From the NCBI GenBank assembly GCA_937998645.1, contig CALLCZ010000111.1, positions 1 through 34,698 on the forward strand: DNA of 34,698 bases, written 5' to 3'. How positions within the stretch are numbered: position 1 is the first letter of the stretch; every line of letters starts with the position of its first letter. Shown piece by piece: positions 23,874-31,266 of this stretch. Position numbers and translations under genes: made by a program. The stretch is from an uncultured Gammaproteobacteria bacterium (lineage in GTDB: Bacteria; Pseudomonadota; Gammaproteobacteria; SZUA-229). The notes under the pieces are model-generated. The model worked only from the letters and a program-made list of their open reading frames with translations. It searched no databases and was not told where the DNA came from.

Positions 23874-24473
23874 TTACAAATACTCTCCGCCAAATTTTTC
23901 GGGGTTCTTCGCCTTGATACCCTTAAAATAATTTTGAATGCGTTTCATATCGGCGTCGATATCGTCAGACAGCTCGATGACTGGTCCACATTCTGTCACC
24001 CTCTTTTCATAGTCTAGACTGACCAGTTGAACAGGCACGCCTGCCTGTACCGCGATATACCAGAATCCTGTTTTCCATTTGTCCACCTTTCCCTGCGCCC
24101 CCTCAGGGGAAATTGCGAGCAGCAAGCTGTCGCTTGCGTTGAAGGTCTCTACTATTTGCGAAACAACATTGTGCGATGTGCTGCGATCGATGGGTATACC
24201 GCCCAGTCTTTGCAGAATGACTCTCACAGGTCCCATGGCTTGCCTGATAGCAAATAACCAGGACGACTTAAATCCTACTGCCAGCCTGCTCGCATGAGCA
24301 ATAAAAAAGTCCCAATAGGAGGTATGTGGCGCCCAGACCATTACAAATTTCGGTGCATTATGCACCTTGCCTGTAACCTGCCACCGAAATACAAACAGCA
24401 GCAATCTACCGATTGCCCTGGTTATCACATTACTTTTCTGTGGGGTTAACGGTCCGAGTTCAGGAATATCCAT
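23874..24473 (-). CDS. PlsC-type acyltransferase
   Basis: A 199-residue acyltransferase of the 1-acyl-sn-glycerol-3-phosphate family. Motif I is H50-TSYW-D55 (HX4D), motif II GGIPIDRS (91-98), and motif III SPEGAQGKVDKWKTGF (122-137). The short N-terminus contains one hydrophobic stretch (LLLFVFRW). It should transfer an acyl chain at the inner membrane face; the exact acceptor is unknown. The gene is framed by two copies of the moxR 5' region, suggesting it arrived by recombination or was left beside a truncated moxR copy. Start ATG 24473. Confidence 0.82.
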   Translation of the reverse strand: MDIPELGPLTPQKSNVITRAIGRLLLFVFRWQVTGKVHNAPKFVMVWAPHTSYWDFFIAHASRLAVGFKSSWLFAIRQAMGPVRVILQRLGGIPIDRSTSHNVVSQIVETFNASDSLLLAISPEGAQGKVDKWKTGFWYIAVQAGVPVQLVSLDYEKRVTECGPVIELSDDIDADMKRIQNYFKGIKAKNPEKFGGEYL

Positions 24474-24484
24474 TAAGGTTTAAT

Positions 24485-24571
24485 TCACCACAACACTACC
24501 GGCGTATGATGGCCTTCTCGTGTACTGGAATATTCTTTTTCTATTACGGTAAGCAGATGTGCGGGACGCAT
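24485..24571 (-). pseudogene. Truncated second copy of the moxR 5' end
   Basis: Reading from ATG 24571 the frame encodes MRPAHLLTVIEKEYSSTREG and then HHTPVVLW, then stops. It is identical to MoxR residues 1-28 except Met26 to Val. At DNA level at least seven further codons differ only in silent positions, so the copy diverged while still under protein-level selection. It stops at the point where similarity ends, just before the acyltransferase start. Confidence 0.75.
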
Positions 24572-24625
24572 ATCAATCCACAAAAACCTATCAAAACATG
24601 GATATTAACAGCTTTTTACCCTGTT
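24489..24625. repeat. Direct repeat copy 2 (moxR 5' region)
   Basis: Second copy of the 23711-23846 segment, about 780 bases away in the same orientation. It includes the truncated moxR start and upstream bases up to the TTTTTACCCTGTTGG region. Confidence 0.8.
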
Positions 24626-24849
24626 GGACCCACAGGTTCAGTATCAGCCTGCAAGCAACGCCCGGCTCTATGACGGGATTCAAAAACAGCAGGCAGGTGC
24701 CATCTATTATGATGCATCTGTACGACTGCATTCGGCCAGGCCGGTACATGTTAAAACAGCTGCGGAAGAGTCGCTGTTTCCTTAGAAAAGATATAATTGT
24801 TAAGCTATTCAAGACAGCTGTTTATAAATCAACTCCCGGGAGAGTCCAA

Positions 24850-25635
24850 GTGTTAGTTAGAAATCGCGTTGCTGTAGTTTCATTTGCTCTAATGATTAGT
24901 TTGCTAGTCGGTTGCGCGAACACCCCTGAAGGAGAATCTGCTCGACGCGGTGCTGGCTATGGCGCGGCGGGCGGTGCAGTGATGGGTCTTGCACTGGGTG
25001 CGATGACCGGTGATGCCGGATTAGCAGCTGCGGGGGCTGCAGCAGGTGCGGTCGCTGGTGGTGCAGCCGGCGCAATGTATGAATACGATCAGCACAGGGA
25101 GGATAATCGAACCAGGATGCTGGCTGATTCAATAGGTGGCGCCCGAAAAGGAGAAACAGTTGATGATGCAGGTAAGAGACATCTTGATGATTTTATTGGA
25201 GACTGGAATATAAGCGCATGGGCCATGGTTACAGATGGCAAAAAGGTCACGGCAACGGGTAACGCTAAAGGTGTCCTCGAATCAAAAACCAGGGCCAGTA
25301 TTAAATATAGCGATCTCAAGTCTCCGGACTATGAACCCGTTCTGTCTGGTGAACTTGTTATGCACTACGATGAAAAGAACGGATTTTCACTCGAGAATAG
25401 ATTTTCCTCTCAGCAAGAGTCTCTGACATTTGTCGGAGAATATATCCCCGATGGAAACAAATATAACTATTACGCTACAGCTGGCGATGGTAGCGAAAGT
25501 ATTTCTGGCGTCATTCGCTCCAATCTGCGTGTAGAGATTCGGGTATCAGGTAGTAATATGTGGGTAGCAGAGACTTTCACCTTTATTGACGGGAAGGAAG
25601 TCATGATTCAATCATACAGGTTTACGCGATCATAG
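24850..25635 (+). CDS. Glycine-zipper lipoprotein with a DUF1579-like C-terminal domain
   Basis: From GTG 24850 the product is 261 residues. GGGAGA lies 6-7 bases upstream and the signal peptide (LVRNRVAVVSFALMISLLVGC) has lipobox LVGC, so this start is preferred over upstream ATGs that read through unrelated sequence. A glycine-zipper block (GYGAAGGAVMGLALGAMTGD and GAAAGAVAGGAAGAMYEYD, about 40-80) is followed by a beta-rich domain beginning HLDDFIGDWNISAWAM, resembling DUF1579 or lipocalin-like folds. Probably an outer-membrane-associated lipoprotein. An inverted repeat GCTTCC-TTAAA-GGAAGC (25635-25651) just after the gene may act as a weak terminator. Confidence 0.7.
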   Translation: MLVRNRVAVVSFALMISLLVGCANTPEGESARRGAGYGAAGGAVMGLALGAMTGDAGLAAAGAAAGAVAGGAAGAMYEYDQHREDNRTRMLADSIGGARKGETVDDAGKRHLDDFIGDWNISAWAMVTDGKKVTATGNAKGVLESKTRASIKYSDLKSPDYEPVLSGELVMHYDEKNGFSLENRFSSQQESLTFVGEYIPDGNKYNYYATAGDGSESISGVIRSNLRVEIRVSGSNMWVAETFTFIDGKEVMIQSYRFTRS

Positions 25636-25683
25636 CTTCCTTAAAGGAAGCACAACCTCAAGATCAGAGGCTCTTGGTATGAT

Positions 25684-26127
25684 CTAGAAACCGGCCTGCT
25701 TGTACAGCGCTTTGGCTTTCTCCGGGTCCTTGTCCACGCCCAGGCCTTCTTCGTACATCATCGCCAGCGTGGTCAGTGAACCGACCAGGCCCTGTTCGGC
25801 GGCTTTCTCAAACCATTTTATGGCTTCAAGGCTGTTCTGTTCGACACATTCGCCTTCCATGTACATGAAGCCAAGTCCGTGCTGGGCCACCGCGTGTCCC
25901 TGTTCGGCTGCTGCGCGCATCATTTCTGCAGCTTTTTCCTCATTGGCAACCACGCCCAGGCCATTCTGGTACATGATGGCGCAACGGTGCTGGGCCTCTG
26001 CGTCACCTTGCTCCGCTAATGGCGACAGGAACCGCATCGCCTGGCTGAAATTCTTGGCCTCGAATGCCGCCATGCCGCTGGCATAGGACGCATCGGAATC
26101 CTGGTATTCTGTACGATCACTGGACAT
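25684..26127 (-). CDS. Sel1-repeat protein
   Basis: From ATG 26127 (AGGGG eight bases upstream) the product is 147 residues. A short N-terminal part (SYASGMAAFEAKNFSQAM) is followed by three Sel1-like TPR repeats: about 40-76 (AEQGDAEAQHRCAIMYQNGL), 77-112 (EQGHAVAQHGLGFMYMEG) and 113-147 (GLVGSLTTLAMMYEEGLGVD). Sel1 repeats mediate protein-protein contacts. No signal peptide, so cytosolic. A frame extending further upstream to 26322 crosses a promoter and lacks support. Confidence 0.82.
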   Translation of the reverse strand: MSSDRTEYQDSDASYASGMAAFEAKNFSQAMRFLSPLAEQGDAEAQHRCAIMYQNGLGVVANEEKAAEMMRAAAEQGHAVAQHGLGFMYMEGECVEQNSLEAIKWFEKAAEQGLVGSLTTLAMMYEEGLGVDKDPEKAKALYKQAGF

Positions 26128-26246
26128 GTAAAACCCCTGAATGGAAATTGTTCGCATTTTAGCACGCCTGCCAGTCCCTCCATTAGGCCCGGATGGTAGA
26201 ACTATTGAAATATTCCGGCCACCCCTAAAGGGATATAAGCAAGCAG

Positions 26247-26275
26247 TTAACCCTGCAAAGCGAATACTGTATAAT
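26247..26275 (+). promoter_or_regulatory. Sigma-70 promoter of the 64-aa gene
   Basis: TTAACC (26247-26252) and TATAAT (26270-26275) with a 17-base spacer form a good sigma-70 promoter. Transcription would start near 26282, giving a leader of about 90 bases before ATG 26374. Confidence 0.65.
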
Positions 26276-26373
26276 TTGCGCCCATTCAGCGGGCTTATGC
26301 TCGCTAAACTCATTGAAATCACCGCGTGGCACAGTCAGGTGGTATGTGTAGAATCTAACAGAGGATTTATCAG

Positions 26374-26568
26374 ATGAATCAAGACTACTACAACGCAATC
26401 ACCAAGATGGAAGAAGCTGGTGTTGATCCAGAATACATCATTGGATGGGAAGGCGGCTATGTACTGAACCCTCCGCGCGAAGAACAGCGTGTAACAGAAG
26501 CTTATGAAGCGGGTTACGAAGACGGTAAGGAAAAGAACGCTGACAACTTCAGTAGCTGGGTTAAGTAG
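26374..26568 (+). CDS. Small conserved-looking protein (64 aa)
   Basis: A 64-residue acidic soluble protein: helix YYNAITKMEEAGVDPEYIIG, WEGGYVLNPPREEQRV, then AYEAGYEDGKEKNADNF and a final SSWVK. It has AGAGGA before the ATG, its own strong promoter and a perfect terminator, so it is likely an abundant monocistronic product. The family is not known to me. The position 8 kb from dsrA in a region with other sulfur-linked genes makes a sulfur-metabolism role conceivable but unproven. Confidence 0.7.
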   Translation: MNQDYYNAITKMEEAGVDPEYIIGWEGGYVLNPPREEQRVTEAYEAGYEDGKEKNADNFSSWVK

Positions 26569-26591
26569 TAACTACTTAAACTCCTGATACT

Positions 26592-26628
26592 AAAAAGGCC
26601 GGTTCACTGATGTGACCGGCCTTTTTTT
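26592..26628 (+). terminator. Strong rho-independent terminator
   Basis: GGCCGGTTCAC (26597-26607), loop TGAT, GTGACCGGCC (26612-26621), then seven T. It begins about 25 bases after the 64-residue gene and an A run precedes it, so it could work in both directions. Confidence 0.92.
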
Positions 26629-26665
26629 ATGCCCGTTCGCAAGTAATAATTTCAAATAATTATTT

Positions 26666-26843
26666 ACCGCAGAGACGCAGAGACGCAGAGACGCAGAAAA
26701 ATATTAACAATCTAAATCTATTGCCGCAAAAAACGCGAAGAGCGCAAAGAAAGGCTATATATTATGGTTTTTAATTCGCGTATTTTTGCGACCTTTGCGG
26801 CAGATAATTATTTTACTCTGCGTCTCCGCGCCTCTGCGGTGAA
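26666..26843. repeat. Nested palindromic repeats: class 1 arms around a second family
   Basis: Outer arms ACCGCAGAGACGCAGAGACG (26666-26685, with a further 10-bp repeat unit) and CTCTGCGTCTCCGCGCCTCT (26817-26836, then GCGGTGA) enclose TTGCCGCAAAAAACGCGAAG (26721-26740) and TTTTTGCGACCTTTGCGGCA (26783-26802). The inner pair belongs to a separate family, also seen at 30006-30080 (GTCCGCGAAAAACG, TTTTTTGCGGAC). The element ends 15 bases before the stop of the 183-residue gene. Confidence 0.8.
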
Positions 26844-26858
26844 AAATCTTTGTGAATG

Positions 26859-27410
26859 TCAGACCAATCCCCGCACTACGCGTTTGAACACCTTCATCGC
26901 ATCCGGGATCTCGATATCCATCACCTGGTCCGGTACCCACTTGTTATCTTTTTCACCCATTACTGCCTGTACATGCTCACCAACACGGCGCCTTAACTGA
27001 AATCCGGGCTCGCCGTCGCTGTAGGAAAAGCCGGCGTATTCGGACATGCGCTCATTGAGTAACTCGACAAAGACCCTGCTGTGTTCGCCCTCTCCGTCAA
27101 AATCGATCCGGTTGTCTTTGACTGTTTTAGCGAGATTCATCGCCAGCGCGACGATCAGCTGACGACGCTTGTCTTCATCGTAATCCTTGTCAGCAGCCAT
27201 GCGGTCAACCAGGCTGACATAGAACGCCAGTAACTCCTCGATGACATCAACGCGCTGGCTCTGGCTGTCAGTCTGAAAACCCTCGTTCTCGAGATTGAGC
27301 ACATTGGCACTGGCGATTTTCCACAAATTAAAAGCGACTACTCCAGCCGTATCTTCGGCAGTGCGCTCCTTGTTCTTGTCCTGCCACTTGTTTTTGATGC
27401 GTAATCTCAT
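26859..27410 (-). CDS. Unknown protein (183 aa)
   Basis: A 183-residue soluble, helical protein with no signal peptide and a basic N-terminus (RLRIKNKWQDKNKERTAED). The middle shows EELLAFYVSLVDRMAADKDY and LIVALAMNLAKTVKDNRIDF; the end is VPDQVMDIEIPDAMKVFKRV. I recognise no family. It is divergent from the 350-residue gene across only 66 bases with a shared palindromic promoter, which suggests joint control. Confidence 0.6.
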   Translation of the reverse strand: MRLRIKNKWQDKNKERTAEDTAGVVAFNLWKIASANVLNLENEGFQTDSQSQRVDVIEELLAFYVSLVDRMAADKDYDEDKRRQLIVALAMNLAKTVKDNRIDFDGEGEHSRVFVELLNERMSEYAGFSYSDGEPGFQLRRRVGEHVQAVMGEKDNKWVPDQVMDIEIPDAMKVFKRVVRGLV

Positions 27411-27449
27411 GATCTGACTGGTTGAAACTCATTCATTTTTCAAGGTTCG

Positions 27450-27463
27450 AATAGTATACTATT
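27450..27463. promoter_or_regulatory. 14-bp palindrome with divergent -10 elements
   Basis: AATAGTATACTATT is a perfect 14-bp palindrome in the 66-base gap between two divergent genes. It contains TATACT on the plus strand (27455-27460) and again on the minus strand, both 5/6 matches to the -10 consensus. The plus start codon is 13 bases further on, so a very short leader or another promoter is implied. Confidence 0.5.
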
Positions 27464-27476
27464 TTACTCAGGTATT

Positions 27477-28529
27477 ATGCTATCTCTTATGAAATACGAA
27501 CATCAACAACTGACCAGGACCGTACAGCATAACTGCAACATTTCGGATGCGCGTTTTGCCGGCAACTACACCATGTGCATTTACCTGCTGAAAATGCGCG
27601 AGTTTTTCCGCTGGGAGATGGCGCAGGAATTCGGCTCTGCCCTGACCAGGGATGACGTCGGCCTGTGGCTGACCGAACGCGAGCAGCTGTGGTCGGATAT
27701 TGAGGACCAGGACTATGCACATCTTGATATAGAAGGTGAACTGCATGACCCGTTTCATTCGCATCATATCAACAGCAAGTTGCTTGAACACGGCCTGATC
27801 TACAGCGCCGGCATCGGCCAGAAATCCAAACCACACTTCTTTCTTGCCGACCTGGCAAAACACGATACCGTTAACGGCTATGATATCTATATCTCTTCAC
27901 GCGAATACGCGCGCGATCTTACATCGCCGCCCGCGATGAGCCAGGACCAGACAATATTTATCAGGCGCGAATCGTTCAAACGCATGATCTGGGAAAAGAC
28001 AGAACAGTGGCGCTGGAGCAAGCCCGACAACGCCATGGCACATGCCATCGCCTGTTACGACTTTGACAGCAACCTGCAGACTGCGCTTGATCAAATGACC
28101 GAGCATGAACTTGAATCAGCCATACTGCATGAAATTGGAGAGATTCAAGCCGGAGAATATCTTGATGGCTGGCACGATATGATGTCGCAGCTGATGTTTA
28201 CACAGGCGGAAATCATGGCGCGCGCAGTACGCGACCACCTGGCGGATGCAATATCGACTCTACCTGTGTTGCTGGATAAACAGCAGGAAGCTTCCATACA
28301 TTTTTACATGGCCAACCTGACCAGTATGCGCAAACACATTTTTCCCGCATTCGTTGGCGCCTATAACGAGTGGCTCGAGAACAGAAACATAGAGCAACTT
28401 GAAAAACTTGTCGATAAAAGCAAAACCCACTGGCAAAGCATCGCGAGTGAAATGCTGGCTTTATTCAATCAATACGGTGAGAATAGTCACAAACATATTG
28501 AACAACTCGTAGAAGACAACCCCCTGTGA
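27477..28529 (+). CDS. Conserved unknown protein (350 aa), sulfur-bacteria type
   Basis: A 350-residue soluble, helical protein with no signal peptide. Visible segments: ISDARFAGNYTMCIYLLKMR, EFFRWEMAQE, SHHINSKLLEHGLIYSAGIG, HFFLADLAK, RRESFKRMIWEKTEQWRW and LESAILHEIGEIQAGEYLDG. The histidines in SHH and in LHEIGE could bind metal, but no known site is recognised. From memory it resembles an uncharacterised family annotated in sulfate reducers and sulfur oxidisers (sometimes labelled Sfum_1244); this is unverified. Ten bases separate it from the 2OG oxygenase gene, an apparent operon. Confidence 0.6.
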   Translation: MLSLMKYEHQQLTRTVQHNCNISDARFAGNYTMCIYLLKMREFFRWEMAQEFGSALTRDDVGLWLTEREQLWSDIEDQDYAHLDIEGELHDPFHSHHINSKLLEHGLIYSAGIGQKSKPHFFLADLAKHDTVNGYDIYISSREYARDLTSPPAMSQDQTIFIRRESFKRMIWEKTEQWRWSKPDNAMAHAIACYDFDSNLQTALDQMTEHELESAILHEIGEIQAGEYLDGWHDMMSQLMFTQAEIMARAVRDHLADAISTLPVLLDKQQEASIHFYMANLTSMRKHIFPAFVGAYNEWLENRNIEQLEKLVDKSKTHWQSIASEMLALFNQYGENSHKHIEQLVEDNPL

Positions 28530-28538
28530 CAAGCCGCT

Positions 28539-29156
28539 ATGGAATCCGAAAATACCGCTCACAAGCCGCTGCAAACCATACACGAAGTCAGGCGAGACAC
28601 GTTTATCTTTCAAAAACACAACGCACTGGCCCATGATATCTGCAAGGAGATGATTCGCCGTTTTGAAGCCTCCGAAGAAGAACAGTACGAAGGACGCATC
28701 GGTCAAACCGTATCAAAAGACAGGAGCATAAAGCACACGACTGACCTGGTTACCAGCGGCAAGGAACACTGGAAGGACCTTGATAACGAGCTGTTCAGGT
28801 CACTCAGCGCCGCAATTCACGAATTTCGTGAGTCCTTTCCTTTTTTCAAAGGTCCGTTCAAGGACATGGGCTATGGTATTCAGCGATACCTGCCCGGTGA
28901 ATACTATCACTGGCATATCGATGGCGGCAGCCATGAATTCAGCCACCGCCAGCTTGTCGCCCTGTGGTATCTCAACGATGTCCCCGGCCCGGGCGGTGAA
29001 ACAGAATTTCTTTACCAGGACCTGAAGATTAAACCCGAAGCCGGCAAACTGGTACTGTTCCCGCCGTTCTGGACGCATGAACACCGGGCAGTTACGGTTG
29101 AAGAAGGCGTTAAATACATCGCCACGACCTGGGTTGTGTTTGCAAATACTTCCTAA
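28539..29156 (+). CDS. 2OG-Fe(II) oxygenase
   Basis: A 205-residue prolyl-4-hydroxylase-like dioxygenase. Iron ligands are His126-x-Asp128 (YYHWHIDGG) and His180 (PPFWTHEHRAV), and Lys192 (EEGVKYIATTW) sits where the 2-oxoglutarate carboxylate binds. GGETEFLYQDLKIKPEAGKL is the usual strand pair before the distal His. It probably hydroxylates a protein or small molecule; substrate unknown. It is in operon with the 350-residue gene. Its stop codon TAA is the first triplet of a class 1 repeat arm (TAACGCAGAGGCGC). Confidence 0.85.
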   Translation: MESENTAHKPLQTIHEVRRDTFIFQKHNALAHDICKEMIRRFEASEEEQYEGRIGQTVSKDRSIKHTTDLVTSGKEHWKDLDNELFRSLSAAIHEFRESFPFFKGPFKDMGYGIQRYLPGEYYHWHIDGGSHEFSHRQLVALWYLNDVPGPGGETEFLYQDLKIKPEAGKLVLFPPFWTHEHRAVTVEEGVKYIATTWVVFANTS

Positions 29157-29190
29157 CGCAGAGGCGCAAAGACGCAGAGATCGCAAAGAA
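29154..29190. repeat. Solo class 1 repeat arm
   Basis: TAACGCAGAGGCGCAAAGAC (29154-29173), continuing to about 29190, is a single left arm without a nearby inverse partner. It includes the oxygenase stop codon. Confidence 0.7.
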
Positions 29191-29210
29191 AATATCTGTT
29201 TGCAAAACCA

Positions 29211-29284
29211 TAGCCCGGATGAAACGCAGTGTAATCCAGGATGGATAAGCGACCCTGGACTACGTTTCACTTCATCCATGCTAC
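29211..29284. repeat. Palindromic repeat of the TAGCCCGGATGAAACGCAGT type
   Basis: TAGCCCGGATGAAACGCAGT (29211-29230, then GTAATCCAGG) is matched by the inverse CCCTGGACTACGTTTCACTT (29252-29271, then CATCCATGCTAC). This is another intergenic palindromic family, different in sequence from the others here, directly before the GNAT gene. Confidence 0.7.
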
Positions 29285-29332
29285 ATTCAAACCTCTAATC
29301 ATTATTCACTGTTAACTATTCACTGATATACG

Positions 29333-29767
29333 ATGGATGTTGTAATCAAGCAGCCCCAATCCCCTGAAGAATTCAAACAGTACTATCAATTACGCTATCG
29401 CATCTTGCGCGAACCCTGGGGCGAGCCAGAAGGGAGTGAAGTCGACGACATCGAAAATCAATGCTTTCACATTATGGCAGTAGATAATCAAAAGCTCGTA
29501 GCTGTTGGCCGGCTGCAAGTTAACACTGCAGATGAAGCACAGATTCGTTACATGGCTGTTGAAAAGGACTATGAAGGAAACGGTATCGGACGCATGATTG
29601 TAAACGCGCTTGAACAGGAAGCCATTAATAAAAAAGTTAATACCATTATACTCGACGCCAGAGAACCTGCGGTCGGTTTTTATCATAAGCTCGGCTACAG
29701 CATAGAAAAGAAAAGTTACGTGCTATTTAACGATGTTCAGCACTTTCGCATGACAAAGCAAGTATAA
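29333..29767 (+). CDS. GNAT-family N-acetyltransferase
   Basis: A 144-residue GNAT enzyme. The fold is clear: N-terminal helix (EFKQYYQLRYRILREPWG), strand VAVGRLQV, the acetyl-CoA segment IRYMAVEKDYEGNGIGRMI with P-loop EGNGIG (81-86), and the late AVGFYHKLGYSIEKKSYVLF. It is close to the ElaA/PanZ-like small GNATs. It acetylates an unknown acceptor. No clear Shine-Dalgarno. A class 1 repeat begins three bases after its stop. Confidence 0.85.
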   Translation: MDVVIKQPQSPEEFKQYYQLRYRILREPWGEPEGSEVDDIENQCFHIMAVDNQKLVAVGRLQVNTADEAQIRYMAVEKDYEGNGIGRMIVNALEQEAINKKVNTIILDAREPAVGFYHKLGYSIEKKSYVLFNDVQHFRMTKQV

Positions 29768-29770
29768 GTT

Positions 29771-29923
29771 AACCGCAGAGGCGCGGAGACGCAGAGGTTT
29801 TTTGTGGTATGCGCGTAGGAGCGGCTTTAGCCGCGAATTCAGTTTCGCTTATCCGGACTGCTGTTCGCGGCTAAAGCCGCTCCTACAATAAATAAACCTC
29901 TGCGTCTCCGTGCCTCTGCAGTG
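29771..29923. repeat. Composite palindromic repeat, class 1, with intact inner hairpin
   Basis: Arms ACCGCAGAGGCGCGGAGACG (29772-29791) and CTCTGCGTCTCCGTGCCTCT (29898-29917, to 29923) enclose a near-perfect inner pair: GTAGGAGCGGCTTTAGCCGC (29816-29835) and TTCGCGGCTAAAGCCGCTCC (29864-29883). It is the best preserved copy of the inner hairpin in the window. Confidence 0.88.
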
Positions 29924-29936
29924 AGTATTTTTTAAC

Positions 29937-30162
29937 GCCTGCAACGCTTCGCTTATGCAGGCCTACGTCACTGAAATATTTTTTCCAAAAAATACAAAGC
30001 TTATTATGGTCCGCGAAAAACGAAAAAAATGCGAATAAAACAAAAGCACATATAAAGGATTTAGTATTTTTTGCGGACGAATAACATGTTTAACATCCGT
30101 GTTTATCTGCGTTCATCTGTGGACTAAATAAATCTTTACACCCTTTGCGCCTTTGCGTTGTA
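29937..30162. repeat. Pile-up of several palindromic repeat families
   Basis: Within 226 bases lie a GCCTGCA / TGCAGGC palindrome (29938-29963, CGCTTCGCTTATGCAGGCCT), the GTCCGCGAAAAACG and TTTTTTGCGGAC pair (30006-30080), the GTGTTTATCTGCGTTCATCT unit (30097-30116) also present at 10.5 kb, and a lone CTTTGCGCCTTTGCG arm (30141-30155). No gene is seen. Confidence 0.75.
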
Positions 30163-30163
30163 A

Positions 30164-30523
30164 TTAAGAAAATACAGGCCCCAGCGGGCGTGAGTCGTCA
30201 TGTCCCATAATGATATCCGTCTCGTTCATATCGCCGGTTATATCGATGTTTATTCCGGTAACACCCGGCATGGTGCGTAGAATATATGCCGCCATCAGCA
30301 TCAACAGCTTTTCATTCTCCGTCTCGATAGCGGTCAGGATTTTATCTGCTGCAATCTGGCAGCGTTGTTCCGGATCAGGACTTTGCACCCAGTCACGGCT
30401 CATCTGCCAGCCCTGGTCCATATCGGCATCGAGTTTCTCAAAAAAATCGACTGCTTCTGTAAGCAGGCTATCGGGTACGTCAAAAGCATTGGAACGGCCA
30501 TCAACAATAATATTCAGTTTCAT
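30164..30523 (-). CDS. Unknown small protein (119 aa)
   Basis: From ATG 30523, where AGGTGA gives the best ribosome-site spacing, the product is 119 residues; GTG 30532 or ATG 30529 would add a few residues. It is acidic and helical (PDSLLTEAVDFFEKLDADMD, QGWQMSRDWVQSPDPEQRCQ, AADKILTAIETENEKLLMLM), with a C-terminal part ITGDMNETDIIMGHDDSRPL. No known domain. It is divergent from the PKHD hydroxylase gene over about 58 bases. Possibly linked to sulfur metabolism by place only. Confidence 0.6.
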   Translation of the reverse strand: MKLNIIVDGRSNAFDVPDSLLTEAVDFFEKLDADMDQGWQMSRDWVQSPDPEQRCQIAADKILTAIETENEKLLMLMAAYILRTMPGVTGINIDITGDMNETDIIMGHDDSRPLGPVFS

Positions 30524-30580
30524 ATTCATCACCTGTTAATATGCGGCACATTATACGTAATACCTGACCGAGTACGAAAC

Positions 30581-31255
30581 ATGCTGATTACAATCCCTGA
30601 CGTTCTGAATAAAGAAGAACTTGCTGTCGTGCGTGACTATATTTCTCAAGCCAGCTTTGTCGATGGGAAACTGTCTGCCGGCCATGAAGCCAGCGATGTA
30701 AAAAATAACCTCGAAATGCAGACCAGCGATCAGCATATGGCACAGTTGAATAATCTCGTGATGGGAAAGCTGGTCAAACATCCTGTTTATTTAAACGCCG
30801 CCATGCCGGCAAAAATAGCCGCACCCTTCTATGCAAAGTATTCAACAGGCATGCAGTACGGCAACCATATCGATGATCCGATCATGGGGCCTGCCGGCCA
30901 GCGTTATCGTACCGACCTTTCAATTACCGTGTTTCTGAACTCGCCAGAAGACTATGACGGCGGTGAACTGGTGGTACAAACCGCTTTTGGTGAACAACGC
31001 GTGAAACTGGAAGCAGGCAACGCAGTAATGTACCCCTCAGGCAGCACGCACCGTGTCGCTGAAGTAACGCGCGGAGAACGCATCGTCGCGGTAACGTGGC
31101 TGCAAAGCATGTTACGCGACCCATCTCAACGTGAGCTGCTTTACAGGCTGTCTCAGGCACGTGATATTTTGCTGGACAAATCGAAAGGCGAGAAAGAGAC
31201 TGAACTAGTCAGCAATGCCTACATCAACCTGGTGCGCATGTGGAGCGAGGTTTGA
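30581..31255 (+). CDS. piuC: PKHD-type Fe(II) hydroxylase (PiuC/YbiX family)
   Basis: From ATG 30581 the product is 224 residues, the family's usual length. The PiuC/YbiX pattern is complete: LITIPDVLNKEELAVVRDYI, FVDGKLSAGHEA and KNNLEM near the start, iron ligands His96-x-Asp98 (YGNHIDDP) and His157 (SGSTHRVAEV), Arg167 (TRGERIVAVTWLQSM) for 2-oxoglutarate, and RTDLSITVFLNSPEDYDGGE between. These hydroxylases are often found next to siderophore or iron-uptake genes, but none is seen here. A further frame extending upstream overlaps the opposite gene and is not supported. A class 1 repeat starts 11 bases after the stop. Confidence 0.88.
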   Translation: MLITIPDVLNKEELAVVRDYISQASFVDGKLSAGHEASDVKNNLEMQTSDQHMAQLNNLVMGKLVKHPVYLNAAMPAKIAAPFYAKYSTGMQYGNHIDDPIMGPAGQRYRTDLSITVFLNSPEDYDGGELVVQTAFGEQRVKLEAGNAVMYPSGSTHRVAEVTRGERIVAVTWLQSMLRDPSQRELLYRLSQARDILLDKSKGEKETELVSNAYINLVRMWSEV

Positions 31256-31266
31256 AAAGATTATTT

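Noticed and set aside
24559..24849. Upstream extension of the glycine-zipper lipoprotein to ATG 24559
   Set aside because: The extension translates the moxR duplicate in antisense; a GTG with a good ribosome site and a lipobox gives a better start at 24850.
26666..26700. Short tandem of 10-bp units (AGAGACGCAG) as a possible CRISPR or microsatellite
   Set aside because: Only about three units without spacers; it is an expanded class 1 repeat arm.
30365..30580. Upstream extension of the PKHD hydroxylase to 30365
   Set aside because: It runs over the opposite-strand gene; the family's N-terminus matches the start at 30581.
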